A stretch of 64,000 nt of DNA from Cladopsammia gracilis (GCA_022457155.1 JAJGOT010000003.1:3659501-3723500); one strand, 5' to 3'; shown: positions 11,204 through 21,285, numbered from the stretch's first letter. Numbers and translations are program-made. The notes: a model not told the origin generated them from the sequence alone.

Positions 11204-11364
11204 AGCTGCGGTTACACTTTGCCACTTTTACCTAGATAAATTGGAAAGAACAATAGCCGCGGCACGCTTAAGCGCGCAAGGGCTATTAATTCAAATTAAG
11301 CGTGCACTCGCTATTGTTGTTTCGAGTTTACCTTGGTAAAAGTTGAAACGTGTAACCGCAGCTA
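11204..11364. mobile_element. Short TIR MITE
   Basis: Termini AGCTGCGGTTACAC and GTGTAACCGCAGCT are exact inverses. Subterminal ACTTTTACCTAGATAAA and TTTACCTTGGTAAAAGT pair, and CAATAGC pairs with GCTATTG. Confidence 0.8.
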
Positions 11365-11630
11365 TTATCATTTTACCGCGAAGTTTGAATTTTGGTGACG
11401 ATTGACAAAATGTTGTTTGCTAGAAGACGGTGACAGTTTTAACGGACATTATGATTTATTTATTTATTGAAACATTTATCAACGCACGAGCATTTCACTT
11501 TTTTTTGCAATTTTTTAATGTATCAAAAAGGAATCTTAATGTAGTTTGAGATAAAAAATATAATTATAGCGACTTTATCTTTTACAATTTTCCAGGCGCC
11601 GATAAACCGCCAAACGAACGACGGTTGTTA

Positions 11631-11748
11631 ATTGATGGTTTGCAACCATTCACAAAGGAATTAACGAACAAAAGTCATGGCGGCCATGTTGGATTGTTGA
11701 CTGTCATCCAACATGGCCGCCGTGACGTAAGGTGCAAACCACCTATTG
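11631..11748. mobile_element. Short TIR MITE carrying ATGGCGGCCATGTTGG palindrome
   Basis: Ends TGATGGTTTGCAACC and GGTGCAAACCACCT are approximate inverses; the inner arms CATGGCGGCCATGTTGGAT and ATCCAACATGGCCGCCGTG pair around a 10-nt loop. Related to the element at 21286-21420, which has the same terminal GGTGGTTTGCA and ACATGGCCG blocks. Confidence 0.75.
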
Positions 11749-12555
11749 CATTTATCGGGTATTGAATTTCGTTGTAAGACCGAAATAGCTGCACAGTGTT
11801 ATTCACAAGGGATCAATCAACAAAACGGTGTCATCCAGCGAGATATTTGCGTCTTAGTTGGAAAAGCTAAGAACATGCGAGTCGTGTTGCGTAAATGGTC
11901 TCCGATTGAGAAACATATCTTGAATATCAGAATTTCCTAACACCTTTTTGTTTTTGGCCAAATTTCACTGCGAGTATCCGTCAAACCTACATGCTCTATA
12001 AATTCGTTTAAAGTCGACATCTTCCCAAAACCATGTGAGAATTTTTGCTCGAAACATCGCGAGCTGAAGAATCAACAGCATCCTTTCGCGTTTTTGCAGA
12101 ATACGCAAGGAAATGCCCGCGCTATGATTAGTTAACTCATCGACTCCTGAGAATTTTTACGTTTTTGAGTGATTTTCTGCATATAAACGAGCCATAGGAT
12201 TTCGTGACTCCATATTTGGGGTTACAATCGAAAGTTCTGCTATCCTAAAACACTGAAGGCTCGAGTTCCCTAGAAACGTCATTCTGACGTTGTGTTTTTG
12301 CTTCGTGAGCTCTAAGTACGGCTCAAATATGGTTTGTATACGATTTTTGGTAAGTTTACAGCCATTTTCCATCTTTAGTAGCTGCCTGATGAGCATCATT
12401 AAGCGTTAAGGTAGCTAAGAGTCCACTTTCTCAAAGAAGCGAGTAAGGTGATGTACTTCATTTGCAAATTTGGCTTGTTGGTCGTAGAACTGGAAAAATG
12501 GCCGCTCCAAAACGAGAGTAGCCTTTGTGACTCCACTGCTGATGAATTTCTTGAC
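11749..12555. other. No gene recognised
   Basis: A plus-strand frame at 11746-11940 (64 aa) and minus-strand frames at 12157-12399 and 12399-12608 show no motifs I recognise. The last one runs into the Penelope 3' UTR and is spurious. Confidence 0.4.
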
Positions 12556-12637
12556 CTACCACGGCATAATAAGAAATAGCACACAAACTGCAGTGACAAA
12601 CATGACAATAAAACGCATGTTGGAAAACAAAATATTA

Positions 12638-12677
12638 ACTTGACGTTTCGTATTTTACAACATACATCCTCAGAAGT
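12638..12677 (-). ncRNA. Hammerhead-ribozyme-like motif (Penelope 3' UTR, minus copy)
   Basis: Reading the minus strand: ACTT, CTGAGGA (matches core CUGANGA), a stem-loop built on GTATGT-TGTA-AAATAC with one mismatch, GAAA, ACGTC, then AAGT. ACTT and AAGT would form stem I and the self-complementary ACGT stem III. There is one extra nucleotide (T) between the core A and stem II, so activity is uncertain. Hammerheads are reported from Penelope-like elements. Confidence 0.45.
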
Positions 12678-12784
12678 GACCGTTTAGAATACAAGTAACA
12701 ACTAAATTTAAATGAATAATAAGTAACTAATTAACAACAACAATAACATAAGATGAGAAAAAATTTGCACATAAAAGATGCAAA

Positions 12785-13318
12785 CTAATAAAGAATTAGC
12801 TTTTCGCTGCTGACATTATCGTTAAGGGTAGGTCTCAGTTCCTGAATAAGTAGAGTCTCCTTAATCTTACAGCTGTAGTGAGTATCAGACCGACCTTTCG
12901 CCAATATCTCAAAGTGGTCCCATTTGAAGTTGTGACCAGTTGATGTGACGTGGTCTGCGATAGCAGATGCATGACAAGTACTTGTGATCCCTTTAAAATG
13001 TTCAGTTTTTCTGTCATGCAATCTTCGTTTTGTTTTTCCAATGTGAAAAACCTGACAATCCCAACAACTAGCCTTATACACAACTTTTGACATTTGGGAA
13101 CGGTTGAACCTATCTTTGTAGGGAAAAAAGGACTTAATGCGATGAGCGTTTTGGAAAATCACCCTAAGATCAATGCAGCCATAAAATTTATTAATGCAGG
13201 TCTTAAGCTGTTTGGTAACAATTTTACTTTGTACCCCTAAATAAGGTAAAACTAAGATTGTTTCTTTTTTGGGAACTGTGATGATCGGATTCCTCAGTCT
13301 GTTCTGCTGTCTGTTCAA
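12785..13318 (-). CDS. Penelope-like element GIY-YIG endonuclease domain (5'-truncated)
   Basis: The 177-residue frame is the C-terminal part of a Penelope-like retroelement polyprotein; the reverse transcriptase is missing. Diagnostic landmarks are RVIFQNAHRIKSFF, then SKVVYKASCWDCQVFHIGKT, then RRLHDRKTEHFK and a downstream KIKETLLIQELRPTLND. These correspond to the first Tyr motif, the Cys pair specific to Penelope enzymes, the second motif, the catalytic Arg region and the catalytic Glu region. The second motif reads HIG rather than YIG, so a key tyrosine appears lost. Normal function would be nicking the target DNA to prime reverse transcription. The methionine at 13318 is simply the first in frame, next to the truncation point. 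The frame is intact to its stop, so the copy is fairly young. Confidence 0.85.
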   Translation of the reverse strand: MNRQQNRLRNPIITVPKKETILVLPYLGVQSKIVTKQLKTCINKFYGCIDLRVIFQNAHRIKSFFPYKDRFNRSQMSKVVYKASCWDCQVFHIGKTKRRLHDRKTEHFKGITSTCHASAIADHVTSTGHNFKWDHFEILAKGRSDTHYSCKIKETLLIQELRPTLNDNVSSEKLILY

Positions 13319-13545
13319 AACATCATTAATGTTGTAATTGACAACACCAGATTAAATAAGATTAAGGAGACTCTACTTATTCAGGAACTCAGACCTACCC
13401 TTAACGATAATGTCAGCAGCGAAAAGCTAATTCTTTATTAGTTTGCATCTTTTATATGCAAATTTTTTCTCATCTTATGTTATGGTTGTTGTTAATTAGT
13501 TACTTATTATTCATTTAAATTTAGTTATTTGTATTCTAAACGGTC

Positions 13546-13585
13546 ACTTCTGAGGATGTATGTTGTAACATACGAAACGTCAAGT
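13546..13585 (+). ncRNA. Hammerhead-ribozyme-like motif (Penelope 3' UTR, plus copy)
   Basis: ACTT at 13546, CTGAGGA at 13550-13556, an extra T, then a perfect 6-bp hairpin GTATGT-TGTA-ACATAC (13558-13573), GAAA at 13574-13577, CGTC with the predicted cleavage after C13581, and AAGT closing stem I. Stem II is perfect here, unlike the minus copy. Confidence 0.5.
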
Positions 13586-13697
13586 TAATATTTTGTTTTC
13601 CAACATGCGTTTTATTGTCATGTTTGTCACTGCAGTTTGTGTGCTATTTCTTATTAAGCTGCGATGGCCAAGGGAAATTAATTTCTACCACGGCATA

Positions 13698-14385
13698 TTT
13701 TGGAATTTGCGACCACTGAAGAACACGACAAGCGCGAAATTTCGATGGTAGGTCGGAGTGGCTGTGGACTAAGTATAAATATGCAATATGTGGAGGAAGG
13801 AACGAACGCTGTCTAAAATTTAAAACTTCTCGTAATTTCCCAGCATGCAGTGCAGTCGTGATGTTAAAAATCGAGGCAAGGCCAGGATGCACTGGAACTA
13901 GAGGCTGTAGCTCGGCCCGGGCAACGATAAAGAGCAAAAAAAAAAATCACTTCTAAGCTAGGACTAGGACTGAATTTTGCTGTGAGTGTTGACGTTTGGG
14001 TTTGCAACGATGATTTTAATAAAAATAACTGAATGCAAAAACGTGATTTTTGTTGTTTTTCTGACTTTAAAAATGGTCATTTGTTCTTGTCCAAATTGAA
14101 ACGCCGATATTCTGCGAAAAATCGCCTACTTTTTTGTGTTTATTGGTATCTCAATTTGAAGGACTTTCTAGTCAATGCTCACAACTGATAGTTAAGGCAA
14201 AGTTCGCGCGATTGAGAAAGTTGCAATTTTTTCAAGCAGTGGAGTCTTGTGCGGGTGGTTTGGGGCGGTTGAGGTGTCAGAGGGTTAGAATAGGTGTCAA
14301 CTGGAGTAAACTGTGATAATTAAATTAATGAAATGTTTTTTCTCGATTTCTAGTTTCCTTCTCCTTCCTGAGCGTCACTTGAACT
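13698..14385. other. No gene recognised
   Basis: A minus-strand frame of 97 residues (13937-13644) overlaps the right edge of the Penelope unit and shows no motif. The rest is unassigned. Confidence 0.4.
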
Positions 14386-14595
14386 TTGCTAACACTCTAC
14401 CATCCACCAAGTACAGATCAACCATTGAATCCTCAGTACCGAAGCATGCCTAATGGTCATCCACAGTGCATCAATGGTTCACCCCAGTACCACGGCATGC
14501 CCAATAGTCCTCGCCGGTACCACAGCATACCCAATAGTCATCTCAGTAATTTGGTCAGTCAATTCCTTGTGGGTTGGGAATGGTGGGTAAATTGA
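14386..14595 (+). CDS. Possible exon encoding short Pro/Asn/His-rich repeats
   Basis: The 69-residue frame has four imperfect copies of a unit resembling QYRSMPNGHPQ, QYHGMPNSPR and RYHSIPNSH, encoded by a ~30-bp tandem DNA repeat. A pyrimidine-rich tract ending in TTCCTGAG just upstream (14355-14370) could be a splice acceptor. I recognise no family. A translated minisatellite is the main alternative. Confidence 0.25.
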   Translation: MLTLYHPPSTDQPLNPQYRSMPNGHPQCINGSPQYHGMPNSPRRYHSIPNSHLSNLVSQFLVGWEWWVN

Positions 14596-16756
14596 GCTCT
14601 GGATGAACCTTACAATACAAACCTCACTGATGCACACACGTTCGGTCAGAAGTCAACGGACTTCTTATTCGGCTTAATTTAGTTGTACTTTAATTAACTA
14701 GTGGGACCCCTGGGCTGGTATCTTTTTTCCCCTTTTCCTTTTATTTGGGGCTTGGGTTTCTTTGCACGTTATTCGAGTACTGTGTTCGATCGGCTCGATT
14801 TTTTTTCTCCGAAAGAGATTCGGCTTCGGCTTTTTTCGGAAACACTTCGTCGTCGTCGTCGTCATTTCATTCTCCCGCATAGTTGTGCGAAATTAGGTTG
14901 ATCAATTACGTTTCACTTGACAGTCCAAGCGCTGTATTTAAGTGAAGCTTTCTCTTTCTCTTTCTCCTTTTCTTTCTTCCGTAAGGTTCACTCAGATATG
15001 TTAATTATGACAAAACTTAGGAAACTGGAGGCTGCAGGCCATTCAACTGTTGGAAGGAGACCTTATTTGGCCACTCCTTACGGGTTTAGTGGCCTCTCTA
15101 GTTACAGACAGACAGTTAGGTGGGCTGCCATTTTTGGTTGGCTATTACCTCGATGAAATTGGCTACATGTACGCAACAAAATGGACACACAAAACGATAG
15201 ATCACTCGAGATTTTTTCACGGCATTCATTCCAAAAGCAAGACGCCAACAAGGGCTTGATAGGAGGTTATAAACAGAGGTAGTAGCTCGCTGCCAAATTT
15301 GCCAGCATATGTTAGATTACAGGTTAATCATGACATTACGGGATATCATGGGACAATGCACACACGTTAGTGTAGATAGTTTACAAATTGTAAGTCTAGT
15401 AGCCTTCGACACAATTCTACGACGCAGTATCATTGGATTAACATGGAGCCAGAAGGTTCTCACTATGCCACAGTCAGCACCAAGACGATCTCGCGGTGAT
15501 ACCCAAGCGAATTCTAGGTGAGATCGAGGGGATTTGTCTCTCGTTTTTTAATCTTGCCTTGTGATAAGCCTCCTCTTCAAGAAAGGCCTCGGTGCACCAC
15601 GCTATTGAGAGAGCTTAGATCGTCTACAAATCGTAGACGTAGAAAGCATATAGCAATATGATAAATTTACAGCTGTCTTATCTTGTATCGTTGGACAAAC
15701 TTCAAGAGGTGAATGTGAAAAAGCAAAACCTGGATTCTGTTCAGGCGAAAGGCAAACCTGTTATCGACAGAAGTCGAGCGCTCGCAACTTTATTGAAGCT
15801 TGAAGTTACATCCAGCAACGTTTGTTGAAACAGCTGTATAATAACAAAAACCCATACGGAGGGTTTCCTTGTGAAATCTTTCGTATCGGTTCTCATAGTA
15901 AGTTATAGCGCATTATAACAAAATATCTAGAACAATAAATCTTCAAAACGTGGTGTCTTGTGTCTTCATTCTGAAACATTATCTTTTACCGGAAACCCCA
16001 GAGGAGAGTTTCCTTGTGAAATCTTCTTTTCGGTTTCTCGTAGTAACAGATAGCACATTTTCACGATGGCATCAATTCTCTTGACTGCAACAAGTATAAT
16101 TGGTTTAATCTGAATTGGAAATATTGAATATTTTTAAAGTGACTCCGTTTATGTTTTCACAACTCCATCGAGAAAAAGTGCTAACGTAAGCCAACGACGT
16201 TGACGTCAGCAGTGGCAACCGCTGGCTTGAGGTACGTGGGGCTAACTGCGTGATACAGCCACGAAGTTGTATCACGGTGGGAGATAACACCAGTTCACAA
16301 TCACTGCTTGAATCGCGTACCGTTAATTATTCCACATAGTTCCGGTGAATCTATAGGTAATCTCCGTAAAGAGTATCTTGTGGCAATGGCTGTGTTTGGT
16401 GTTATCTTCTACATAAGTTCGGTCCGGCTTTCGATTCAAAATTTCGTCGTTTTCGCATTCGATCTCTCATTTCGGCTCTTCCATTTTGTTTTCGAATTCG
16501 GCTTGTTTGTTTGTTCACCATTTAACTGTGGACATTTGAAGGCTTGGTATCGAGAAAGTCTCAATAGCAAGCTGATAGATGACCCCTGCGCACCGTCTAG
16601 GGAGCCCTAGGGTGTTCCGATTTATGGACACGGGAACACTCTTCGGTTTTCCTGGACGCTAGATTTTTCACGTAGGAGCGCACCCCCTCATGTATAGTTC
16701 ATAGGTCCTGTGTCATAGTTAAGATAAGCATAAAAGCTCTGTATAAAAAATAAATC
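14596..16756. other. Unassigned DNA
   Basis: Contains a short CGT trinucleotide run at about 14847-14862, a TCTTTC pyrimidine tract near 14950, and near 15940-16030 a degenerate copy of the start of the 16757-17505 repeat (GGTGTCTTGTGTCTTCATTCT). Frames at 14701-15259 and 16308-16610 have no recognisable domain; the last contains two hydrophobic stretches but nothing that identifies it. Confidence 0.4.
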
Positions 16757-16851
16757 TAAATAAAGAAAACTTAAAAACTTGGTGTGTCTTGTGTCTTTAT
16801 TCTAAAATTATGTTCCTCGCTAAACAATACTAATGGTTGCTGTTATTTCAG

Positions 16852-16882
16852 GGACAATACTAACCCAATGATTACATTTCAG
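16852..16882 (+). CDS. Candidate 31-nt micro-exon, copy 1
   Basis: Flanked by TTATTTCAG and GTAGGTAAC. It enters in phase 2 and leaves in phase 0, reading DNTNPMITFQ. The same frame also continues open through the donor for 48 more codons, so retention without splicing is possible. The downstream segments at 17764 and 17957 are open in phase 0, which fits joining. No transcript evidence. Confidence 0.3.
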
Positions 16883-17223
16883 GTAGGTAACGTCCTTTTT
16901 TTCTCCAATGAATCAACTCTTTTTTCGGCGAAGACCTCAGCCACGTACGAAACCGTTTCTTTTTATTTCTTCGATCTTCAACGCAGCATGTACGCATTCG
17001 ACAAAACTTGCGATCGGTCCCGGTGAGCATTGTAGAAATGTGACACGAGTGTGCAAGCCATCTTATGGCGCTTTTTTGTTGAGAATAAAGTTTGAAATAA
17101 ACGTCTGGCATTGTGTTCAGTAATCTAAATAAATAAAACTTAAAAACTTGGTGTGTCTTGTGTCTTTATTCTAAAATTATGTTCCTCGCTAAACAATACT
17201 GATGATGGTTGTTGTGATTTCAG

Positions 17224-17254
17224 GGACAATACTAACTCAATGATTACATTTCAG
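17224..17254 (+). CDS. Candidate 31-nt micro-exon, copy 2
   Basis: Duplicate of the segment at 16852-16882, flanked by GATTTCAG and GTAAGTAAC, with a stronger donor than copy 1. It encodes DNTNSMITFQ (one residue changed). Its conserved phase and improved donor are consistent with duplicated alternative exons. Confidence 0.3.
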
Positions 17255-17763
17255 GTAAGTAACGTCCTTTTTTTCTCCAATGAATCAACTTTTTTTTCGG
17301 CGAAGACCTCAGCCACGTACGAAACCGTTCCTTTTTATTTCTTCGATCTTCAACGCAGCATGTACGCATTCGACAAAACTTGCGATCGGTCCCGGTGAGC
17401 ATTGTAGAAATGTGACACGAGTGTGCAAGCCATCTTGTGGCGCTTTTTTGTTGAGAATAAAGTTTGAAATAAACGTCTGGCATTGTGTTCAGTAATTTGC
17501 GTCTCAAAAGTGAGATTGGTATAAAACCATGTAATAACACATATCGTTGAGAATAAAAGATACAAAATAATTAGTCTGTCAGTGTGCTTTATTCGTGTTT
17601 GTGGTTTTCTTCACGGCAATATCCATTCTAAGAATCAGTGTGACACATATGTGGAAGCCAAGTTGTAATGATCCTAATAAAATGCAGTTGAAAATAAAAG
17701 TTCACCGTTATGTTTCATTTGTGTCATGTGTATTTTTCTAAGCAACTAATATTTTAATTTCAG

Positions 17764-17811
17764 GAACAACTCGTAGCGTTTAAACCCAGCAAAGTCTTAA
17801 ATCACCTATAG
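17764..17811 (+). CDS. Candidate short terminal exon
   Basis: TTTTAATTTCAG precedes 15 codons, EQLVAFKPSKVLNHL, followed by TAG. It is open only in phase 0, matching the exit phase of the 31-nt segments upstream. Unknown protein; a short chance frame cannot be excluded. Confidence 0.25.
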   Translation, partial: EQLVAFKPSKVLNHL

Positions 17812-17956
17812 GATGTTTTAACCATCGAAGACGTCGCTGCAGAACTACACTTCTTTGGTATGCGTTCATCACTTTTTTTTGGTGTGCGAAATCAAGACGC
17901 ATGAAGCCTTCTGACAGTAATTACAAGGTCGTATTATTATAACCTTTTTGTTTCAG

Positions 17957-18046
17957 CAAACCGTTGATCAATTCAATGAATCACCATTGAACGGTAGCAG
18001 AGAGGGAAGTGCAATGAAGAGAGAAAGTCCTTACAAAGAACCATAA
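17957..18046 (+). CDS. Candidate terminal exon, unknown protein
   Basis: The acceptor CCTTTTTGTTTCAG is followed by 29 codons, QTVDQFNESPLNGSREGSAM then KRESPYKEP, and TAA. Composition is that of ordinary polar protein rather than translated repeat. Phase 0, compatible with the 31-nt segments upstream. No domain recognised. Confidence 0.35.
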   Translation, partial: QTVDQFNESPLNGSREGSAMKRESPYKEP

Positions 18047-18123
18047 TCTCAAATACGCCAAGTTTAGAGTTTCACGGTGTTGCAGTGGTTTCCTGTGCGC
18101 TTCCTTTAGTTTTTAGTAAGCAG

Positions 18124-18211
18124 AATCAATACTTGCCAGCTACGGCCGATCCGAGAGGCAAACACCAAACTTACTCCAATGAACAGATGACAGTGGAACA
18201 CAGACTGGAAT
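18124..18211 (+). CDS. Candidate internal exon, unknown protein
   Basis: Bounded by GTAAGCAG and GTAAGTAG. In phase 0 it reads NQYLPATADPRGKHQTYSNE then QMTVEHRLE and exits in phase 1. This phase does not match the next candidate exon (18779), so at least one boundary or the grouping must differ from this simple reading. Confidence 0.3.
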
Positions 18212-18245
18212 GTAAGTAGTATCCTTTTAGTATTTAAGTTGTGCC

Positions 18246-18600
18246 ATGCCATGTAAAGGGGCAACTAAGAGGTAAAAGCCCGGAGTAAAATCTGTGGCTT
18301 CAATAGGATTCAAAACTGACCTCTTTGTTACCACTACGTTGTCATCCACATTAACTCATGTGACATGTTATATTCTGTAAAGGCGCCACTAGAAGAGGTA
18401 CCAAAATCCGTGGCTTCAATGGCCTTATTCAAACCCGACCTCTTTGCTACTGCTACGATGTTCTTACTTTCTCTGGTGACATGTCATATCAGTCAGGAGC
18501 CATTAGATGAGAGGCAAAAGCCCGGACCAAACCAAAGTCTGTGGTTTCAGTGTGATTCAAACCTGACCTCGTTATTTTATGAATAAATCTCTGTATGTCA
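18246..18600 (+). repeat. Tandem repeat, ~115-bp unit, about 2.7 copies
   Basis: Each unit carries GAGGTAAAAGCCCGGA-like, TCTGTGGCTTCAAT, TTCAAACCTGACCTCTTTGT and GTGACATGT(T/C)AT blocks in order. A related block, GATAGTCCTCTTTGTTACTG, recurs at about 18683. Confidence 0.75.
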
Positions 18601-18778
18601 TTTTCTTAACAATGCAAAAGTTGATTAAGTTTAAATATTAACAAATGGGAGCATGACTAAAGAAACCCTCGCGGGCTTTTACAAGATAGTCCTCTTTGTT
18701 ACTGGTGCAATCTTCTCCAAACTAAATGTGACATGTTCTGTTCCTTGTTTTGTGTCCTGCATTTGCTTTTTCCACCAG

Positions 18779-18873
18779 ATAGATAAAGGACGCCAGTCTG
18801 AATTTGGAATATGGCCCAGGATAAATCAAGTGGCTGGGGACATCATTCACACTTCACATTACAGAAATCACAG
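18779..18873 (+). CDS. Candidate internal exon, unknown protein
   Basis: The strong acceptor GCTTTTTCCACCAG and donor CAG-GTACAT enclose 95 nt, open only in phase 0: IDKGRQSEFGIWPRINQVAG then DIIHTSHYRNH, leaving AG in phase 2. That exit phase fits the segment at 20519 (entry phase 2) and the one at 20067, but not the duplicate at 18963. No family recognised. Confidence 0.4.
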
Positions 18874-18962
18874 GTACATGCTTCCCTGATGATGTCCCAC
18901 TTGGCTGCGATTGAAATCTGTGGCTGATCCAGACTTAGCTTGTATTTGGATCACTCCTTTAG

Positions 18963-19149
18963 GATCACTCCGCCCAGCAAATTTCTTTGAGATTTCAAAG
19001 GAAAAACACAGTCTTTGTCTCCCAGGGATCATCTTTGATGCATGTCGCCGTCGTACTTTAGTTTGCTTTGAATCAAGAGTGGAATCAGAGAATCAATCTG
19101 CCGGATTTAAAAATTCTGAAAATGCCATGAAGTTCACTCAAACTTCAAG
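18963..19149 (+). pseudogene. Duplicated exon, copy 1 (phase-shifted)
   Basis: Begins after CTCCTTTAG with GATCACTCCGCC and ends TTCAAG before GTAAAC. It shares the series GGATCACTCCGCC, TCCCAGGGAT, GTCGCC, TCAAGAGTGGAATCAGAGAA with the segment at 20519-20692 and encodes the same core SRVESENQ. It is open only in entry phase 1, whereas copy 2 needs phase 2, so an indel has shifted it relative to its duplicate and to the exon at 18779. Confidence 0.4.
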
Positions 19150-19336
19150 GTAAACTTTTTACATCGTAGAGGTATCTACACATAATGAAAACGGGGGGAG
19201 GGAGAGTGAGCGAGCGAGTGAGCGGAGTGAAAATGTAGAGACTGAAAACGTTTTCCGCAATTCGGGCCTTAATTGATTGGGGGGAAGCGCCCTCTAGACT
19301 CTCCCCATTACCCCAACTAGGAACAGTATTTAGGTA

Positions 19337-19767
19337 TTAAGTAATGATCCTCATAAGAAGGATAGCGCTGAACGGCAATGCACGATGGAATGTCAACTTT
19401 TTTCATTGTTACAACTAGTGATCTCATTGGCCTAGACTCAAAGACCGCTAAAAAGTTAGGGTTCAAGGTGCATTTTGTTTGATTTTTTTAAAGGTTTCTT
19501 GTAATTTAAGACCGAGTCGCACAACATGCGATTTTCATCAACGAAGCAAAATTATTAACTATTGTCTTCTCCTTTTCTGATTGGTTAAGCACGAACATTT
19601 CCTAACATATATTTGACGCAAATGGATTTTCTTTATTTTTATACTGAAACATAATTATAAACCATCAGCTCCTCCCCTATTCTTGAAATCAGACATTGTA
19701 TGTGAGAAAGAGCCAATGCCGCAGAACAGAGAAGTTTACCGTAGTTCTTATGTGGAGCATCACTTAA
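19337..19767 (+). mobile_element. TTAA-ended TIR element, family D copy 1
   Basis: Begins TTAAGTAATGATCC and ends GGAGCATCACTTAA, an imperfect inverse. The reverse complement is found at 31917-32352 with matching blocks throughout (GCAATGCACGATGGAATGTC, GACATTCCATCGTGCATTGC). 431 bp, no coding capacity. Confidence 0.8.
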
Positions 19768-20066
19768 ACTGCAGATACATTAACACATTTTGTAACATCG
19801 GCTGAACCCTTTTACTTACAGGGTCTATTTTTTCTCATACTAAGGTGTAGAAAAAAGGATAGTATTGAATCTAAAGGAAATGCTGAAAAAATACCCGAGG
19901 GCATCCGATGGACTCGATGCACTGCACCCATAGGAAGGGGGGAGTAGTTGATTATAGTCTTAGCCTTTATTTGTCATGCGTCAGAAATAGCAGCTGTGTT
20001 CCAGTATAGTCAGTATTGTGGATCTTTCAGCACTTGTACTGATTTACTTTACTTTTTCTCTTACAG

Positions 20067-20148
20067 AAGAAGCTATTCTACCACCACAACCGCATCCAAC
20101 AAGTCTCTAAGTGCAGAAACCTCTTGCTTTAGGTTTATACTTCACGAG
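20067..20148 (+). CDS. Candidate internal exon, Ser/Thr-rich
   Basis: The pyrimidine tract TTTTTCTCTTACAG precedes 82 nt ending CACGAG before GTAAGC. Entering in phase 2 it reads RSYSTTTTASNKSLSAETSC then FRFILHE and exits in phase 0. The preceding segments at 18873, 19149 and 20692 all exit in phase 2. Unknown protein. Confidence 0.35.
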
Positions 20149-20518
20149 GTAAGCAATCACTTCTTTTTTTTTTGATTCCACAAATGATCAACATCCAATT
20201 TTCCTTACTAATGGTTGGTCAGGTGTCAGGTGTCCATGAGACCAGCGATGAGAATAAGGAACATCGTAAAAATTTCAGATCACAGTGCGCTAAATTCAAT
20301 TATTTAGGAAATGCCAGAAAGAACTTAAAGTATGCATTATAAGAAGGTCCCCCTTTACCCCTTTCACACCATCGAGTGCCAAACGTGAAAAGCCTGGTTC
20401 TGATAGTGTGTAGTCTTAAAAAAACAAACTGATCTGCCTGCAAAACGAATAAGTGATTGTAATTCCAACAATTGCATACTAATTTTACGTTACTTGTATT
20501 TGATTTGTTTTCTTTAAG

Positions 20519-20692
20519 GATCACTCCGCCTAGAAAATTACATTCAGATTGCAAAGGACATACCCTGTCGTTGTTTCCCAGGGATAATCTTGGACGTCGC
20601 CATCGTAATTTAGCTTGCTGTGCTTCAAGAGTGGAATCAGAGAACCAGGCCGTTGGACTTCAAAATAACAAGACGTCCACTCAAGCTTCAAG
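20519..20692 (+). CDS. Duplicated exon, copy 2, unknown protein
   Basis: TTTTCTTTAAG precedes GATCACTCCGCC and TTCAAG-GTGAC closes it. Entering in phase 2 it reads RITPPRKLHSDCKGHTLSLF and continues to SRVESENQAVGLQNNKTSTQ, ASR. The upstream neighbour that fits in phase is 18779-18873, giving a continuous reading across the junction. Basic and Ser-rich; no domain recognised. Copy 1 lies at 18963-19149. Confidence 0.4.
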
Positions 20693-20986
20693 GTGACTTA
20701 TTAAACCGCAGTGACATTAACACATTTTGCAGCATGCTCAAGGGAGCTGTGTCATGGGGATTAGGACGATTATATTTGGGGTCAAAACTGTTTTGAATAC
20801 ACAAAATGCTTATTGAACACTAAGAGAGGGCAACCCCGTAGCTGTCCAAGGACTAATAGAAAGATATCAAATGAAATTAAAACCGATCTGTGGACTTAAC
20901 CTTACGTTAATTCGTATTCACGAGATGGCTGTTAAGAGCTTTCTGATTTTAAGTTGCAATCCATTTCCATCCTGGCCATCTGCAGC

Positions 20987-21114
20987 CTAAGGCCTACGGC
21001 AAACGTCAAACTTCACATGTGCCGAATCTAATGCAAATGAGCAAACTCTATTGTTTTTGCTCATTTGAATTAGATTCGGCACATGTTAAGTTCGACGTTT
21101 GCCCTAGGCCTTAG
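20987..21114. mobile_element. Short perfect-ended MITE
   Basis: CTAAGGCCTACGGCAAACGTC and GACGTTTGCCCTAGGCCTTAG are inverses with one mismatch; the inner arms CACATGTGCCGAATCTAAT and ATTAGATTCGGCACATGT pair, leaving a short loop around GAGCAAACTC. Confidence 0.8.
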
Positions 21115-21285
21115 ACACTTATTTTTACTCTTAGAGCACTTGTACAATAATTGTAAACAAAACGGGACCATTATGGTTGTTTCCACTGATATAAATATGA
21201 CTTTTGGCTTTTTAACACCACAGTGGTGACAAAGCTCCTTTATAAACGTTCAAAGACTGGAACGCTCAATGGACCAAAGCTGTAT

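Larger units (their letters stand above)
12556..13697. mobile_element. Inverted pair of Penelope-like element 3' ends
   Basis: Two Penelope-like 3' ends lie back to back, both 5'-truncated in the centre (about 13320-13352). The minus-strand copy carries the GIY-YIG ORF and then its 3' UTR out to 12569; the plus-strand copy holds only the last ~30 codons (13355-13441) and its 3' UTR to about 13655. The two 3' UTRs are near-perfect inverses (AATAAGAAATAGCACACAAA at 12567, inverse near 13655). A direct repeat CTACCACGGCATA flanks the unit at 12556-12568 and 13685-13697, with about 30 bp of extra sequence before the right copy. Inverted and pseudo-LTR arrangements are known for Penelope elements; that these were integrated together is inference from the 13-bp repeat. 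Confidence 0.8.
16757..17505 (+). repeat. Two tandem copies of a 369-bp unit
   Basis: 16757-17125 and 17126-17505 match almost base for base from TAAATAAAGAAAACTTAAAA (copy 1) to TTGTGTTCAGTAAT. Both encode the same 80-81-residue frame (landmarks FRDNTNPMITFQ, FYFFDLQRSMYAFDKTCDRSR), and the second has an extra codon. Degenerate further copies of the terminal blocks occur near 15940 and 17540-17720. Confidence 0.85.
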
